A DNA stretch of 64,000 bases from Marininema mesophilum (GCF_900106775.1 NZ_FNNQ01000010.1:84097-148096); one strand, 5' to 3'. Shown: positions 16,358 to 25,326, numbered from the stretch's first letter. Notes: generated from the letters alone by a model not told the origin. Numbers and translations are program-made.

Positions 16358-17044
16358 ATGTGTGGTCGTTTCACCTTGACGGCGAATCTTAAGGAGATCG
16401 TGGAGCGCTTTCAGGTGGAGGAACATGGGATAGAGGCGCACCTCCCCCGTTACAACATTGCACCCAGCCAAGAGGTTCCTGTGATTCTCATGGAAGAGGA
16501 ACAAAGGAAGCTGGTCTCGATGCGATGGGGGTTGATACCCCGGTGGGCAAAGGATCCTTCGATTGGAAATCGGTTGATTAATGCCAGAAGTGAATCTTTA
16601 ACACAAAAACCAGCTTTTCGCCGCTCCTTTCAACGCTATCGATGTCTGGTACCTGCGGATAGTTTTTATGAATGGAAGAAAGTAGATGGCACAAAGCAAC
16701 CGATGCGGATCATGTTCACAAGTGGAGAACTGTTTGCTTTTGCTGGGCTGTGGGATTGTTGGACAGAGGAAAGTGGTGAGAGCTATCAATCCTTTACTAT
16801 AATTACCACACAGGCCAATGAAATGGTGCAGGAGATCCATGAACGCATGCCTGTGATCCTTCATTTAGCAGAGGAGGCAGCATGGCTCGATCCTGACTGG
16901 GGAGATCCAGATTTACTCAGTCCATTTCTAGAACCCTATGAACCAGAAGCGATGACGATGTATCCCGTATCAAAGGCGGTCAATACGCCTAAAAATGATC
17001 AAGCTGAAGTAATTCGTTCCTTGAATGATATACAGGCAGGTTAA
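16358..17044 (+). CDS. SRAP-domain protein (YedK/HMCES-like abasic-site protein)
   Basis: A 228-residue SOS response-associated peptidase family protein. It starts MCGRFTL with the catalytic Cys2 that the family uses to crosslink abasic sites in single-stranded DNA. It has PRYNIAPSQEVPVI, MRWGLIPRWAKDP, NARSESLTQKPAFR, RCLVPADSFYEWKK and the histidine region IHERMPVIL. All key parts are present and its length is normal. ATG 16358 is required because Cys2 must follow the initiator Met; the frame is open from 16298. It stands alone between the permease fragment and a terminator. Confidence 0.93.
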   Translation: MCGRFTLTANLKEIVERFQVEEHGIEAHLPRYNIAPSQEVPVILMEEEQRKLVSMRWGLIPRWAKDPSIGNRLINARSESLTQKPAFRRSFQRYRCLVPADSFYEWKKVDGTKQPMRIMFTSGELFAFAGLWDCWTEESGESYQSFTIITTQANEMVQEIHERMPVILHLAEEAAWLDPDWGDPDLLSPFLEPYEPEAMTMYPVSKAVNTPKNDQAEVIRSLNDIQAG

Positions 17045-17061
17045 AAAGAAATTTGAACACA

Positions 17062-17094
17062 ACAAAGCCGAGTGGATGATCCACTCGGCTTTGT
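17062..17094. terminator. Bidirectional terminator between convergent genes
   Basis: ACAAAGCCGAGTGG and its complement form a 14-bp stem with a five-base loop, between the convergent SRAP and nucleotidase genes. Confidence 0.85.
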
Positions 17095-17103
17095 GCTGGA
17101 AAA

Positions 17104-18720
17104 TTATTTTCCTTTCCCCACTTTTTGAATACGGCCGTCGATTTTAGCAGTGAAAGGTTGTGGAAGTTGCTTGATATAGTCTACTAAGGCATCTAGATCC
17201 ACAGGGCCTACCACCTTGTCTTTAGCGTCTTTAAAGACGGTGAATCCGTCGCCACCAGCTGAGAGGAAGGCATTCGCCGACGCGGTTAGCGTTTGATCGT
17301 CAGTGATCGGGGTACCATCTGCTTTTTTAAGATCCGTTACACGATCTTTAGCAGGACGGGAAGGATCGTATTTATAGGTGAAGCCGGAGATTTGTAGTAT
17401 TCTTGGTTCGTTAGAGCCCTCAGGCCATTGTTGGTTGAGGAGTTGCTTCAATTGCTTACCCGTCAATTTCATCGAGACCATGTTGTTGTTGAAGGGTTGA
17501 ATGGTGTAGAGGTCGCCCCAGGTTACTTTGCCCTTATTCAGATCGGAACGAATCCCACCAGGATTCATCAGGGAGATATCCGTTTTCATTTTCCAGCGCT
17601 GGGCATCGGCAACGAGATTCCCTAGCTGGGATTCACCAGCGGCGCTCCCTGTCCGTGTCAGTTCATTGGCGGACTCTCCTACTTTTTTGTTAATAATGGG
17701 TGCTACTTTATCTTGATACTTTTTAATGAGAGCAGCTATCTTAGGATCAGGAGTTACTCCCTTATGGTAAGTGTTCACGACGTTTGCCTTTTTCTTCACG
17801 ATGTCGCCAGTCCGGCGATCAATAGTGAGATCAACATCGGAGAAGGCGGTGCCATAGCAGTTTGCTTGTACGATCAATTTATTATTGACCGTGGTGTTCA
17901 AGTTACTGTGACTATGACCGGCCATGATGACATCGACATCCTTATTGACTTTTTTAGCAATGTCATTGATTCGACCGTTGATTGCGCCTGTCTTTTCATC
18001 TTGGAAACCACCCTCATGGGCGAGAACGACGATGGAGCGAACACCTTCACGCTTCAATTTTTTCACTTCGCGGTTAATTACTTTTGTCTCATCCAAGAAT
18101 TTGACACCTTTTACTGCTGTAGGAGTGGCTGCTTTAGGTGCATCCTTGGTTACAACACCGATGAAACCGATGGGAACTCCTTTGACCTTTTTGGTAACGT
18201 GACCACGAAGGAGACGTTTACCGGTTTTCTTTTTGACGACGTTCGCAGCAAGGTAAGGGAAATCAGCACCTGCAAAATCCCCCGTTGCATCATGGCGGCC
18301 TCCCTTAATGAGGCGAAGCATTTCTTTGTATCCTTCATCAAATTCATGGTTACCAAGAGTACCTACGTCAAACCCGACGGTATTGAGGAACTCGATGGTG
18401 GGCTCATCCTGCATCAAAGCGGATACAGGGGGGCTCGCCCCAACCATGTCTCCCGAGTGTACCATCAGGGTGTTGGGGTTTTGTTTCTGTCGTTCTTTTA
18501 AATAGGTAGCTAGGTAATCAGCACGCCCAGCTTCCTTCCCGTTAACCTTCCGCGTAATATCAAGCTGGCCATGGAAATCGTTTAAACCGAGTAATTGTAC
18601 ATCCACTTGCCGCTGAGGCTTCCCTGGTTCACTATTCGCATAGGCTATAGGTACGACCAATGCGCCACACAAAAGGGCACCAACGGTGATTCGCAACCAC
18701 TTTCCCCGCATCTTGTTCAA
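17104..18720 (-). CDS. Secreted 5'-nucleotidase / 2',3'-cyclic phosphodiesterase family metallophosphatase
   Basis: About 538 residues. An N-terminal signal peptide (MNKMRGKWLRITVGALLCGA, cleavage near AYA) precedes a metallophosphatase domain with LLGLNDFHGQLD, MVHSGDMVGAS, TLGNHEFDEGY and VIMAGHSHSNLN, all metal-binding motifs. The C-terminal 5'-nucleotidase domain has QLGNLVADAQRW, LMNPGGIRSDL and a VSMKLTGKQL segment. It hydrolyses extracellular nucleotides, giving nucleoside and phosphate. There is no LPXTG anchor, so it may be free. TTG 18720 follows AAGGAG by nine bases; an open frame from 18765 lacks a site. Confidence 0.9.
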   Translation of the reverse strand: MNKMRGKWLRITVGALLCGALVVPIAYANSEPGKPQRQVDVQLLGLNDFHGQLDITRKVNGKEAGRADYLATYLKERQKQNPNTLMVHSGDMVGASPPVSALMQDEPTIEFLNTVGFDVGTLGNHEFDEGYKEMLRLIKGGRHDATGDFAGADFPYLAANVVKKKTGKRLLRGHVTKKVKGVPIGFIGVVTKDAPKAATPTAVKGVKFLDETKVINREVKKLKREGVRSIVVLAHEGGFQDEKTGAINGRINDIAKKVNKDVDVIMAGHSHSNLNTTVNNKLIVQANCYGTAFSDVDLTIDRRTGDIVKKKANVVNTYHKGVTPDPKIAALIKKYQDKVAPIINKKVGESANELTRTGSAAGESQLGNLVADAQRWKMKTDISLMNPGGIRSDLNKGKVTWGDLYTIQPFNNNMVSMKLTGKQLKQLLNQQWPEGSNEPRILQISGFTYKYDPSRPAKDRVTDLKKADGTPITDDQTLTASANAFLSAGGDGFTVFKDAKDKVVGPVDLDALVDYIKQLPQPFTAKIDGRIQKVGKGK

Positions 18721-18765
18721 TTCGTCTGTCTCCTTCCCATATTTCTCTGAATGAACGAATGCCAA

Positions 18766-19131
18766 TTCCTTAGCATTAATAACCCTTAATCATTTGACAA
18801 AGTGAGTGGATTTTCCTTTTACAAAGGGAAAAAAGTTTTCTGAGAACCGTTACTTTTTATGTGTTTAGACAGGATGAATGATTCAATAGAGTAAGGAAAT
18901 AATTAACAAGTGAATAGTTGATTACATTTATAGATGGGTGAACAGTCGAGAACGATTCCTAGTTTGTAAACAGTCCAATCTTGTATTGACTTTGATCTGA
19001 AAAGTGTTATTTTAGTAAGTGCGTAGAAAAACAAATCTCGCTTGTGGTTTGGCGTTTTAAGCTAGATTTGACCGGGAAACTACATAAGCGGAGATCTGTA
19101 TTCCGCGATATCTAAGGAGGAAATAAATCAT
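18766..19131. other. Intergenic region between nucleotidase and peroxiredoxin genes
   Basis: Divergent promoters are expected here, but only the plus-strand one is visible (18986-19013). A small hairpin GCGGA-N8-TCCGC lies at about 19088-19106 in the peroxiredoxin leader. No PerR-type box (TTATAATNATTATAA) was found. Confidence 0.5.
18986..19013 (+). promoter_or_regulatory. Candidate SigA promoter of the peroxiredoxin gene
   Basis: TTGACT at 18986-18991 and TATTTT at 19008-19013 have 16 bases between them, giving a leader of about 110 bases. Confidence 0.55.
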
Positions 19132-19671
19132 ATGGCATCCCGTCTAGTAGGGCTTCCAGCCCCTCATTTTGAGATGAAAAGCACAAAGGACCTGGAGACT
19201 CTTGAAGAGAAAGTGTCTCTTTCTGATTACGAAGGAGAATGGTTGGTACTTTTCTTCTATCCAAAAGACTTCACCTTTGTTTGCCCCACTGAAATTACTG
19301 CGTTGTCTGATCGTTACGCAGATTTCGCAGACAATGGTTGTGAAATCGTAGGTGTGAGCACCGACACGGAATTTGTACACCGTGCATGGATTAACACCCC
19401 TCGGGATGAAAACGGCCTTGGTGATCTAAACTACCCATTAGCCGCTGATCCAACTCATCGTGTTAGCCGTAACTATGGCGTACTAAATGAAGATGAAGGT
19501 GTTGCTCTGCGTGGCCTCTTTATTATCGATCCAGAAGGGATCGTTCGTTACCAAGTAGTTACCGATGATAATGTGGGCCGCAGTGTAGACGAGACCCTGC
19601 GCGTACTACAAGCTCTACAAACAGGTGGTCTATGTGCAGCTGACTGGAAACCAGGTCAAAGTACTCTGTAA
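19132..19671 (+). CDS. 2-Cys peroxiredoxin (AhpC/TSA family)
   Basis: A 179-residue typical 2-Cys peroxiredoxin. The peroxidatic cysteine is in FYPKDFTFVCPTEI near residue 50, and the resolving cysteine is in the C-terminal GGLCAADWKPG. The conserved Arg of the active site lies in ALRGLFIIDPEG. The enzyme reduces hydrogen peroxide and organic peroxides using a thiol partner. A strong AAGGAGG site precedes ATG 19132. A thioredoxin-like protein gene follows 116 bases on, past a terminator hairpin, and may supply reducing power; that pairing is inference. Confidence 0.93.
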   Translation: MASRLVGLPAPHFEMKSTKDLETLEEKVSLSDYEGEWLVLFFYPKDFTFVCPTEITALSDRYADFADNGCEIVGVSTDTEFVHRAWINTPRDENGLGDLNYPLAADPTHRVSRNYGVLNEDEGVALRGLFIIDPEGIVRYQVVTDDNVGRSVDETLRVLQALQTGGLCAADWKPGQSTL

Positions 19672-19684
19672 ACATCGATGAAGA

Positions 19685-19716
19685 GAAAGAGCCTAACGAT
19701 GTCGTTAGGCTCTTTC
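19685..19716 (+). terminator. Terminator hairpin after the peroxiredoxin gene
   Basis: A 15-bp stem GAAAGAGCCTAACGA and its complement with a two-base loop; the T-run is short (TTTCC). Confidence 0.7.
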
Positions 19717-19787
19717 CGTAGAAGTGAACGAAGGGTTTACTTCAATGGATTGTAACTTGTCTTGTTGTATAGAGGAGGTTATCAACA

Positions 19788-20240
19788 ATGGCTTTGCGTT
19801 TACGTACCGACATGCCTGAACTCAAGGGAGCTACTGAGTGGATCAACGGTGAAATCGACCAAGAGAGTCTTGATGGTAAGCCGGTTCTGATTCACTTTTG
19901 GTCTGTCAGCTGCGGGTTATGTAAGGCAAGTATGCCGGATGTATTAAAGATTCGTGATGATTATCGCGAGAAGGGGTTACAAGTGATTGGAATTCACATG
20001 CCCCGTTCGGAGAAAGATACCAATATCGACCTCGTTAAGGAAACCATTGAAAAACATGAGATGACTCATCCGCAAGCCGTTGACAATAAGCATGCGATTG
20101 TAGACGCCTTTGAAAATGAGTTTGTCCCTGCCTTTTTCCTGTATGATGAGGAAGGAAAGTTGCGTCATCGCTCTGCCGGAGAAAAAGCACTATCCATGAT
20201 GAAAAAGCCCCTGGAGCGTGTCCTGGGGACTATCGATTAG
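19788..20240 (+). CDS. Thioredoxin-like (TlpA/AhpC-TSA) thiol-disulfide protein
   Basis: A 150-residue thioredoxin-fold protein without signal peptide. The CxxC is in IHFWSVSCGLCKASMPDV near residue 43, with the TlpA-type insertion GLQVIGIHMPRSEKD and the cis-Pro loop FVPAFFLYDEEGKLRH. It probably acts in cytoplasmic thiol redox, possibly with the peroxiredoxin just upstream. The ATG follows GAGGAGG. The gcvH gene follows 14 bases downstream, so the two are cotranscribed. Confidence 0.85.
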   Translation: MALRLRTDMPELKGATEWINGEIDQESLDGKPVLIHFWSVSCGLCKASMPDVLKIRDDYREKGLQVIGIHMPRSEKDTNIDLVKETIEKHEMTHPQAVDNKHAIVDAFENEFVPAFFLYDEEGKLRHRSAGEKALSMMKKPLERVLGTID

Positions 20241-20254
20241 CGGAGGGAATGCCC

Positions 20255-20641
20255 ATGAATCTACCTAAAGAATTTCGTTACAGTGACGAACACGAGTGGG
20301 TAAAACAAGAAGGAGACAATAAGGTGCGGATCGGTATCACGGATTTTGCCCAGTCTGAACTTGGCGATATCGTTTTCGTTGAGCTCCCTGAAGTCGGGGA
20401 TACTCTTGAAGCAAATTCTCCTTTTGGTAGTGTCGAATCTGTAAAAACTGTTTCTGAGTTGTATGCTCCTGTAAGTGGAAAAGTGGTTGAGGTAAATGGT
20501 GATCTGGAAGACTCCCCAGAAAACGTAAACTCTGCTCCCTATGAAGGTGGCTGGATGGTTGTTGTGGAGATCGAAGGCACTTCCGATCTGGAAAAGCTGA
20601 TGGATGCAGACAAGTATCAGGCGATGGTTTCCGAAGACTGA
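20255..20641 (+). CDS. gcvH: Glycine cleavage system H protein
   Basis: A 128-residue lipoyl carrier. It has FRYSDEHEWVKQEGD at the N-terminus, GITDFAQSELGDIVFVELP, and the lipoyl lysine in SVESVKTVSELYAP near residue 64, followed by SGKVVEVN, NSAPYEGGWMVVVE. It shuttles the aminomethyl group among the P, T and L proteins. ATG 20255 has GGAGGG seven bases upstream, while ATG 20249 is only one base from it. No other gcv gene is nearby. Such stand-alone GcvH can also serve in lipoate relay to other complexes, as known in B. subtilis; E2 of pyruvate dehydrogenase is encoded in this window. Confidence 0.95.
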   Translation: MNLPKEFRYSDEHEWVKQEGDNKVRIGITDFAQSELGDIVFVELPEVGDTLEANSPFGSVESVKTVSELYAPVSGKVVEVNGDLEDSPENVNSAPYEGGWMVVVEIEGTSDLEKLMDADKYQAMVSED

Positions 20642-20983
20642 GTTACCAGGGGAATCGATAAGCATAGGTAATATTGTCTCTATAAGTGGAAGATCGATTA
20701 AGCGGCGACCGATTGAAGGTCGTCGTTTTTATTTGTAGGCGTTTTCCTTAAGCGCGATGCTGGTTAGATTTTTTTGGATAAATAGGTAGAGAGATTGGAA
20801 AAATATTTGCGATGAGCTGATATGTCGAATTACGTCTTATTTTCTCGGTTGAAGTCGCGGATTCGTCAATTTTCGTAGATGGGAATCGGTTTTCGATTGT
20901 GAGGAATGTGGTAAAATATCGTTATCAAACGGTGGAGAAGCCCTTTATTCACTGAACATTTCGACCCAAGGAGGCGGGGGGAC
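20642..20983. other. Intergenic region with terminator only
   Basis: Apart from the gcvH terminator at 20703, this 340-base gap shows no gene. The promoter of the next gene must lie here but no consensus pair is convincing. Confidence 0.5.
20703..20729 (+). terminator. Intrinsic terminator of the gcvH transcript
   Basis: CGGCGACC and GGTCGTCG pair (one wobble), followed by TTTTT. Confidence 0.85.
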
Positions 20984-21394
20984 ATGGGTTTTTGTTGCGG
21001 AGCTACGATGGTCGGTGCAGTGGGTACATTACGACAAGGTTCGACATTGGTGCATAATGCTCCCCTGCTATACTGTCCTGTTTGTCATCATGTAGAAGTA
21101 CATCATACCGTACAGGAAGAGTTTGACTTGTTGTTGGAAATTGCCCAGGGCGATGATACCCAGCATGTGAACTTAAAGGAACATGTGGATGAGTACATGA
21201 TTGCTGAGTGGAAAGAATCGTGTACGAGCTTTCAGCAAGGTCAACCCGAATCGATTCTTCGTGAACAGATTGATATGGCCCTTGATTTGATGGGAGTGGC
21301 TAAGCAGCTACAGGATGAGGAATGGAAGAAAGCTCTAAAGGGTCGATTGCAAGTATTGGGAGAACGTTTTAATCAATTGCAAAAAACATGCTAA
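20984..21394 (+). CDS. Conserved hypothetical protein with CxxC zinc-finger-like N-terminus
   Basis: A 136-residue protein. The first 40 residues contain MGFCCGATM and LLYCPVCHHVEVHH, a four-cysteine arrangement typical of small zinc ribbons. The rest is an acidic helical region (HVDEYMIAEWKESC, IDMALDLMGVAKQLQDEEWK). I do not recognise a named family; YgiT-type zinc fingers are only loosely similar. A good AAGGAGGCGGGG site precedes the ATG. It is transcribed alone, with a terminator after it. No function is claimed. Confidence 0.75.
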   Translation: MGFCCGATMVGAVGTLRQGSTLVHNAPLLYCPVCHHVEVHHTVQEEFDLLLEIAQGDDTQHVNLKEHVDEYMIAEWKESCTSFQQGQPESILREQIDMALDLMGVAKQLQDEEWKKALKGRLQVLGERFNQLQKTC

Positions 21395-21417
21395 CGAATG
21401 GTTAGCGAGTAGATAAG

Positions 21418-21455
21418 AGGTTAGTGGTTAAGTCCAGGACACCACTAACCTTATT
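21418..21455. terminator. Terminator hairpin
   Basis: AGGTTAGTGGT pairs with ACCACTAACCT, followed by TATTTG. It lies just after the zinc-finger-like gene. Confidence 0.7.
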
Positions 21456-21683
21456 TGTTTTTCTGTTGTTATTCTACAAAATGTTCCTATCTCAGGGGAT
21501 AGGGAACTAACAGGCAGGGGAACATCAAATTAAAGGATAGCGCCTCCATTCTATGATTTATATATTTAAACGGATTCGTTTAGGAGAGCATATATTTCTT
21601 CTTCGACAAGAATCGATCAATCATGATAGACTGTTAAAAAATTAGGCTTCTTACAAAAAAGAGAGGGAAGAGGAGGGATTGGC

Positions 21684-22610
21684 TTGCGCATTTTAGTTTT
21701 GGGAGCTGGAGCCGTCGGAGGCTACTTTGGTGGTCGGCTCCATGAAGCAGGCGAAGATGTTACGTTTCTCGTCCGTTCTCAGCGCAAACAACAATTGGAT
21801 GAGGCGGGTCTTGTGATCCGAAGCACCCATGGGGATTATCAGGCGCGGGTAAAGACGATCGTCACTGGGGAAGCAGCAGATCCATTTGATGTGGTGCTCT
21901 TCAGTGTGAAGGCCTATCATTTAGAGCAATCCTTTATTGACTTAGAACCCTATGTGAGTGAAAAAACGATGGTGATTCCATTGTTAAATGGAATTACTCA
22001 TTTAGCTAGATTGGATGAGGTTTTCGGAAAAGAAAGGGTGCTGGGAGGACTCTGTTTTATCGAGACAACTTTAAATGAAGCGGGTGAGATCGAACAGTTT
22101 AGTGATCAGCATGATTTGGTGTTTGGGGAGCGAGATGGAAGTACTTCTAAGCGGGTAGAACGGTTCCAGAGTGCGATCCATAAGACGAAAGTAAATGGAT
22201 CCAAAAGCGATAAGATCAAGGTGGCGATGTGGCAAAAGTATCTCTTTCTTTCCGTCTTTAGTGGGATCACCTCTCTAATGGGAGAAAGTATAGGCCCGAT
22301 TCGCGAGGTGCCTGGTGGGAGAGAGACAATACAAGAGCTAGTCTCAGAGGTAGCAATTGTCGCTCATAGCCAAGAGCCTGAGCTAAATGAAGGCGTGGCG
22401 GATATCACCTTTTCCATCCTGGACAATTTGAGCGGATCGATGAAATCGTCGATGTTGCGAGACATCGAGAAGAAGGGAGAAGTGGAGGCGGATCATTTAC
22501 ATGGAGCCCTTCTCAAAATGGCTCCTGAGGGAGCAGAACTTCCTCGATTGACAGCGGTGTATGCTTTTTTGAAGGTATACGAAGGAAAGCGACAGCAGGG
22601 ACGGTTATAA
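21684..22610 (+). CDS. panE: Ketopantoate reductase family (PanE/ApbA-type 2-dehydropantoate 2-reductase)
   Basis: A 308-residue NADP-dependent reductase. The N-terminal Rossmann motif is MRILVLGAGAVGGYFGGRL; then VVLFSVKAYHLEQ, IPLLNGITHL and, in the second domain, KVAMWQKYLFLSVFSGITSL with the catalytic Lys, and HLHGALLKMAPEGAELPRL near the end. It would reduce ketopantoate in coenzyme A synthesis. Genomes often have several paralogs, so the exact substrate is not certain. The TTG start follows GAGGAGGGA at the right spacing. It stands alone with its own terminator. Confidence 0.8.
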   Translation: MRILVLGAGAVGGYFGGRLHEAGEDVTFLVRSQRKQQLDEAGLVIRSTHGDYQARVKTIVTGEAADPFDVVLFSVKAYHLEQSFIDLEPYVSEKTMVIPLLNGITHLARLDEVFGKERVLGGLCFIETTLNEAGEIEQFSDQHDLVFGERDGSTSKRVERFQSAIHKTKVNGSKSDKIKVAMWQKYLFLSVFSGITSLMGESIGPIREVPGGRETIQELVSEVAIVAHSQEPELNEGVADITFSILDNLSGSMKSSMLRDIEKKGEVEADHLHGALLKMAPEGAELPRLTAVYAFLKVYEGKRQQGRL

Positions 22611-22653
22611 GGAAAGCTTGTTTTGAAGAGGGAGTATGAATTACCTAATGATT

Positions 22654-22695
22654 AATAAGGGCGCCGGAATGTTATAACGTTCCGGCGCCCTTATT
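22654..22695. terminator. Bidirectional terminator between convergent genes
   Basis: A perfect 16-bp stem AATAAGGGCGCCGGAA with its complement closes a ten-base loop that is itself partly palindromic. Confidence 0.9.
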
Positions 22696-22801
22696 GAAGA
22701 AGAATCGATTCGATTTTTCAATACGATAATGTAGCGTTCATGTTACCAGTAGTATCAAGACGCATATCCCGATGTTGCCGATAAATATTCTAGCTCTAGA
22801 C

Positions 22802-23473
22802 TTACTGCGGAGGAACAAAGTCTTTGAAGGTATCCCCCACAGCACCCAACCCAGTGGCAAGAGCGACTCCCAATATGAAGAGAGTAAGTGCCACAGTCCA
22901 GCCCTTGGCGGTGCTTACTTTCCCAATAATTGATAAGCCTAGGGCGGTCAAAATAAGATGCCAAATAGCAAAAATTTCGATGTTACCCAACAAGGCCTTC
23001 ACCATGAGGCTATCAGAGGAGATGAAGGCAGCGAGGCTAGTGGGGGTAACGGAGTTTTGCAACTCTTGGATATTCGCCCCTGTGGCTACTACAATGATGG
23101 CTTGCAAAATTAATCCAAGCAGGCTGATGACAGAGGTGTACACATTAAGAGAGAAAACTTGTCGGTAAGTAGCTTTACCGCTTAATACACGGAGAAAAAT
23201 CCATTGAAGCAGGGCAGATATCAATAGACTGATGGGGGCACCCAGTAAAACGCCTAGTACAGACATGGTGATGACAAAGCCAGGTGGAGAGGCAGGGGTC
23301 AGCATGACAGCTGTTGTGAGCGCGGTCAGCCCTAGAATGGTTAAAAATGCAGACCAAAAATCGGGTCTTTCGGCAATACGTTGGAATTGAAGAGTGGGAC
23401 TTGTCATCATACCCAGAAGAGATGGTTTGACGGCAGCTGTAGGGTTTCCCTCTGGTTCGTGAGCTTGTTGCAC
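22802..23473 (-). CDS. YIP1-family five-helix membrane protein
   Basis: A 223-residue protein with a short charged N-terminus, the segment MMTSPTLQFQRIAERPDFWS typical of bacterial Yip1-domain proteins, and five hydrophobic helices. Its middle loop reads LSGKATYRQVFSLNVYTSV, and the end is GDTFKDFVPPQ. The function of bacterial YIP1 proteins is unknown. The GTG start follows AAGGAGG by eight bases. It is a single gene. Confidence 0.75.
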   Translation of the reverse strand: MQQAHEPEGNPTAAVKPSLLGMMTSPTLQFQRIAERPDFWSAFLTILGLTALTTAVMLTPASPPGFVITMSVLGVLLGAPISLLISALLQWIFLRVLSGKATYRQVFSLNVYTSVISLLGLILQAIIVVATGANIQELQNSVTPTSLAAFISSDSLMVKALLGNIEIFAIWHLILTALGLSIIGKVSTAKGWTVALTLFILGVALATGLGAVGDTFKDFVPPQ

Positions 23474-23547
23474 ATCAATACCTCCTTGATGGGGCTCATT
23501 TATTTAGCATTAACATGATTTGAGAAGATCTCCTTTCTGAATATTAT

Positions 23548-23590
23548 ATAACGATTCAGAGATTAGATGTACAATGTGCTGAATCGTTAT
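23548..23590. repeat. Inverted repeat upstream of the YIP1-family gene
   Basis: ATAACGATTCAG (23548-23559) is repeated in inverted orientation as CTGAATCGTTAT (23579-23590), 19 bases apart and 75 bases upstream of the minus-strand YIP1 gene. No T-run follows, so an operator or an RNA hairpin is more likely than a terminator. Confidence 0.55.
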
Positions 23591-23705
23591 GTTGAGGTCT
23601 GAATAAATTGTCGCCGAAGTCCTATTTTTTATGGCGATACTTATAGGTATGGTGCCTCCTTTTTGGATAGAAGGAGGAAATGGAAGGAGATGGGAAGAGA
23701 TAAAA

Positions 23706-23736
23706 GTAACCCCCTGTTCAAAGTACAGGGGGTTAC
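23706..23736 (-). terminator. Terminator of the alcohol dehydrogenase gene
   Basis: A 12-bp stem GTAACCCCCTGT and its complement with a seven-base loop lies just past the minus-strand stop codon. The T-run on the minus strand is weak. Confidence 0.7.
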
Positions 23737-23750
23737 ATGAATCTATTAGC

Positions 23751-24917
23751 TTATAACGCTGCTTTCAAAATCGAGTACACATCTTCCTTTGCCAGCTTCT
23801 TAAAATGTCCAAACTCTTTAGCTGTGAGCAGAGTCCTCTCTACCATTAGTTCCAGCTTGGAGTCATCGATGTTGTAATCAGCGAGGCGGGAAGGTGCTCC
23901 GATAGAAGTCCAGAATTCTCGAAGGCGATCCACTCCTTCAAGACCAACTTCTCGCTCACTCTTGCCAGTAGGATCTACTCCAAAGACATGGACGGCCAAT
24001 TTTGCGGCACGGGAAGGATCTGCGTCAATGGTATGTCTAATCCAATGAGGGAAAAGGATGGCTAGCCCACCGCCATGGGGAATGTCATAAACAGCGGAGA
24101 CAGCATGCTCAATATGATGGGTACTCCAATCCCCCACTACTCCCATGGATAGGGTTCCGTTAAGGGCCATGGTACCAGCATAGAGAAGTGTTTCCCGTAA
24201 TTCATAGTTCTCCAGGTCTTTTATCATCTTCGGCGCTGTTTCGATGACAGTGTTTAAGATTGACTCACCAAAGCGATCCAATAGAGGTGTGTTCGGAGAA
24301 TGATTAAAGTATTGTTCCAACACATGGGACATCATGTCAACGATGCCATAGATTGTTTGATCCAGTGGGACGGAAAAGGTATTGGAGGGATCTAAGATAG
24401 AGAAGCGAGGGTAGGAAACAGGTGAGCTCCAAGGCGCCTTCTGTTGAGTATCCCAGTTGGTGATTACCGAACCGGAATTCATTTCTGAGCCAGTAGCGGC
24501 CAAGGTGAGCACGGTGCCAAAGGGCAGCGCTTTATCTGCGGTTGCTTTTTTAGTAATAATATCCCAGACATCACCATCGTAGAGGGCGCCAACTGCGATA
24601 GCTTTTGTGCAGTCGATGACACTTCCCCCACCTACTGCAAGGATTAAATCAATCTCCTCTTGGCGACATAGATCAACGCCGCGTTTGACTGTGGTCAAGC
24701 GAGGATTGGGTTCAACTCCCGCAAGTTCAAATACATCGCGATCCATCTCCTTTAGAATAGAGAGGATTTGATCGTAAAGGCCACTACGCTTAATACTGCC
24801 GCCGCCATATACAAGAAGAATTCTTTTGGCGTCTGATGGTATCTCCTCTTTTAGCTTAGAGAGGGTTCCTTTTCCGAATACGAGCCGGGTAGGATTATGG
24901 TAAGTAAAAGTATCCAA
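23751..24917 (-). CDS. Iron-containing alcohol dehydrogenase (YugJ/BdhA-like)
   Basis: About 388 residues of a group III metal-dependent alcohol dehydrogenase, close to NADPH-dependent butanol dehydrogenases. The N-terminus has FTYHNPTRLVFGKGTLSKL, the nucleotide site ILAVGGGSVIDCTKAIAVG and TLAATGSEMNSGSVITN. Metal ligands are expected in DMMSHVLEQYFN and HHIEHAVSAVYDIPHGGGLA. It interconverts aldehydes and alcohols with NAD(P)H. TTG 24917 follows AAGGTGAT; the frame is open up to 24959 without a site. It is monocistronic. Confidence 0.88.
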   Translation of the reverse strand: MDTFTYHNPTRLVFGKGTLSKLKEEIPSDAKRILLVYGGGSIKRSGLYDQILSILKEMDRDVFELAGVEPNPRLTTVKRGVDLCRQEEIDLILAVGGGSVIDCTKAIAVGALYDGDVWDIITKKATADKALPFGTVLTLAATGSEMNSGSVITNWDTQQKAPWSSPVSYPRFSILDPSNTFSVPLDQTIYGIVDMMSHVLEQYFNHSPNTPLLDRFGESILNTVIETAPKMIKDLENYELRETLLYAGTMALNGTLSMGVVGDWSTHHIEHAVSAVYDIPHGGGLAILFPHWIRHTIDADPSRAAKLAVHVFGVDPTGKSEREVGLEGVDRLREFWTSIGAPSRLADYNIDDSKLELMVERTLLTAKEFGHFKKLAKEDVYSILKAAL

Positions 24918-24959
24918 TCGTATCACCTTCTTGTATGTATTTGTAATAGGATAACGCAA

Positions 24960-25326
24960 GGGTGTTAATCTGGCGAGGAGGATTTAGGGCAGAAATCGGC
25001 GATGAGGAGCGATATTCCCTAAATACACCTAGGATTTACAGGGAATGCGCCCTATTTATTTCGATTTCAGTAATTTACGTGTATCGTGATTTTCGAGGTA
25101 CTTAGACTAGCGTGTTAATATGGAGAGTAGCAAGCAGATACCTCAAATGGGGTTGTCCTATTTTTAGTCTAACACTCAATTTGTTAACTTATTCATGATG
25201 GGATTACGTCAAGGGTTTAGAAGCCATACATATGATCTGAAATCTGAGTTTAATAGGCACGCACCGGAATCGAATTCCTTATTTTAGACATATAATAAAT
25301 AGTCGTAAAAAAGGGGGATTTTAGGA
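24960..25326. other. Intergenic region without a gene
   Basis: This stretch becomes AT-rich toward the methyltransferase gene. No coding frame, hairpin or clear promoter pair was found. Confidence 0.45.

Noticed and set aside
17713..18501. A 262-codon frame on the plus strand
   Set aside because: It is antisense to the well-supported 5'-nucleotidase gene and has no family motif or ribosome site.
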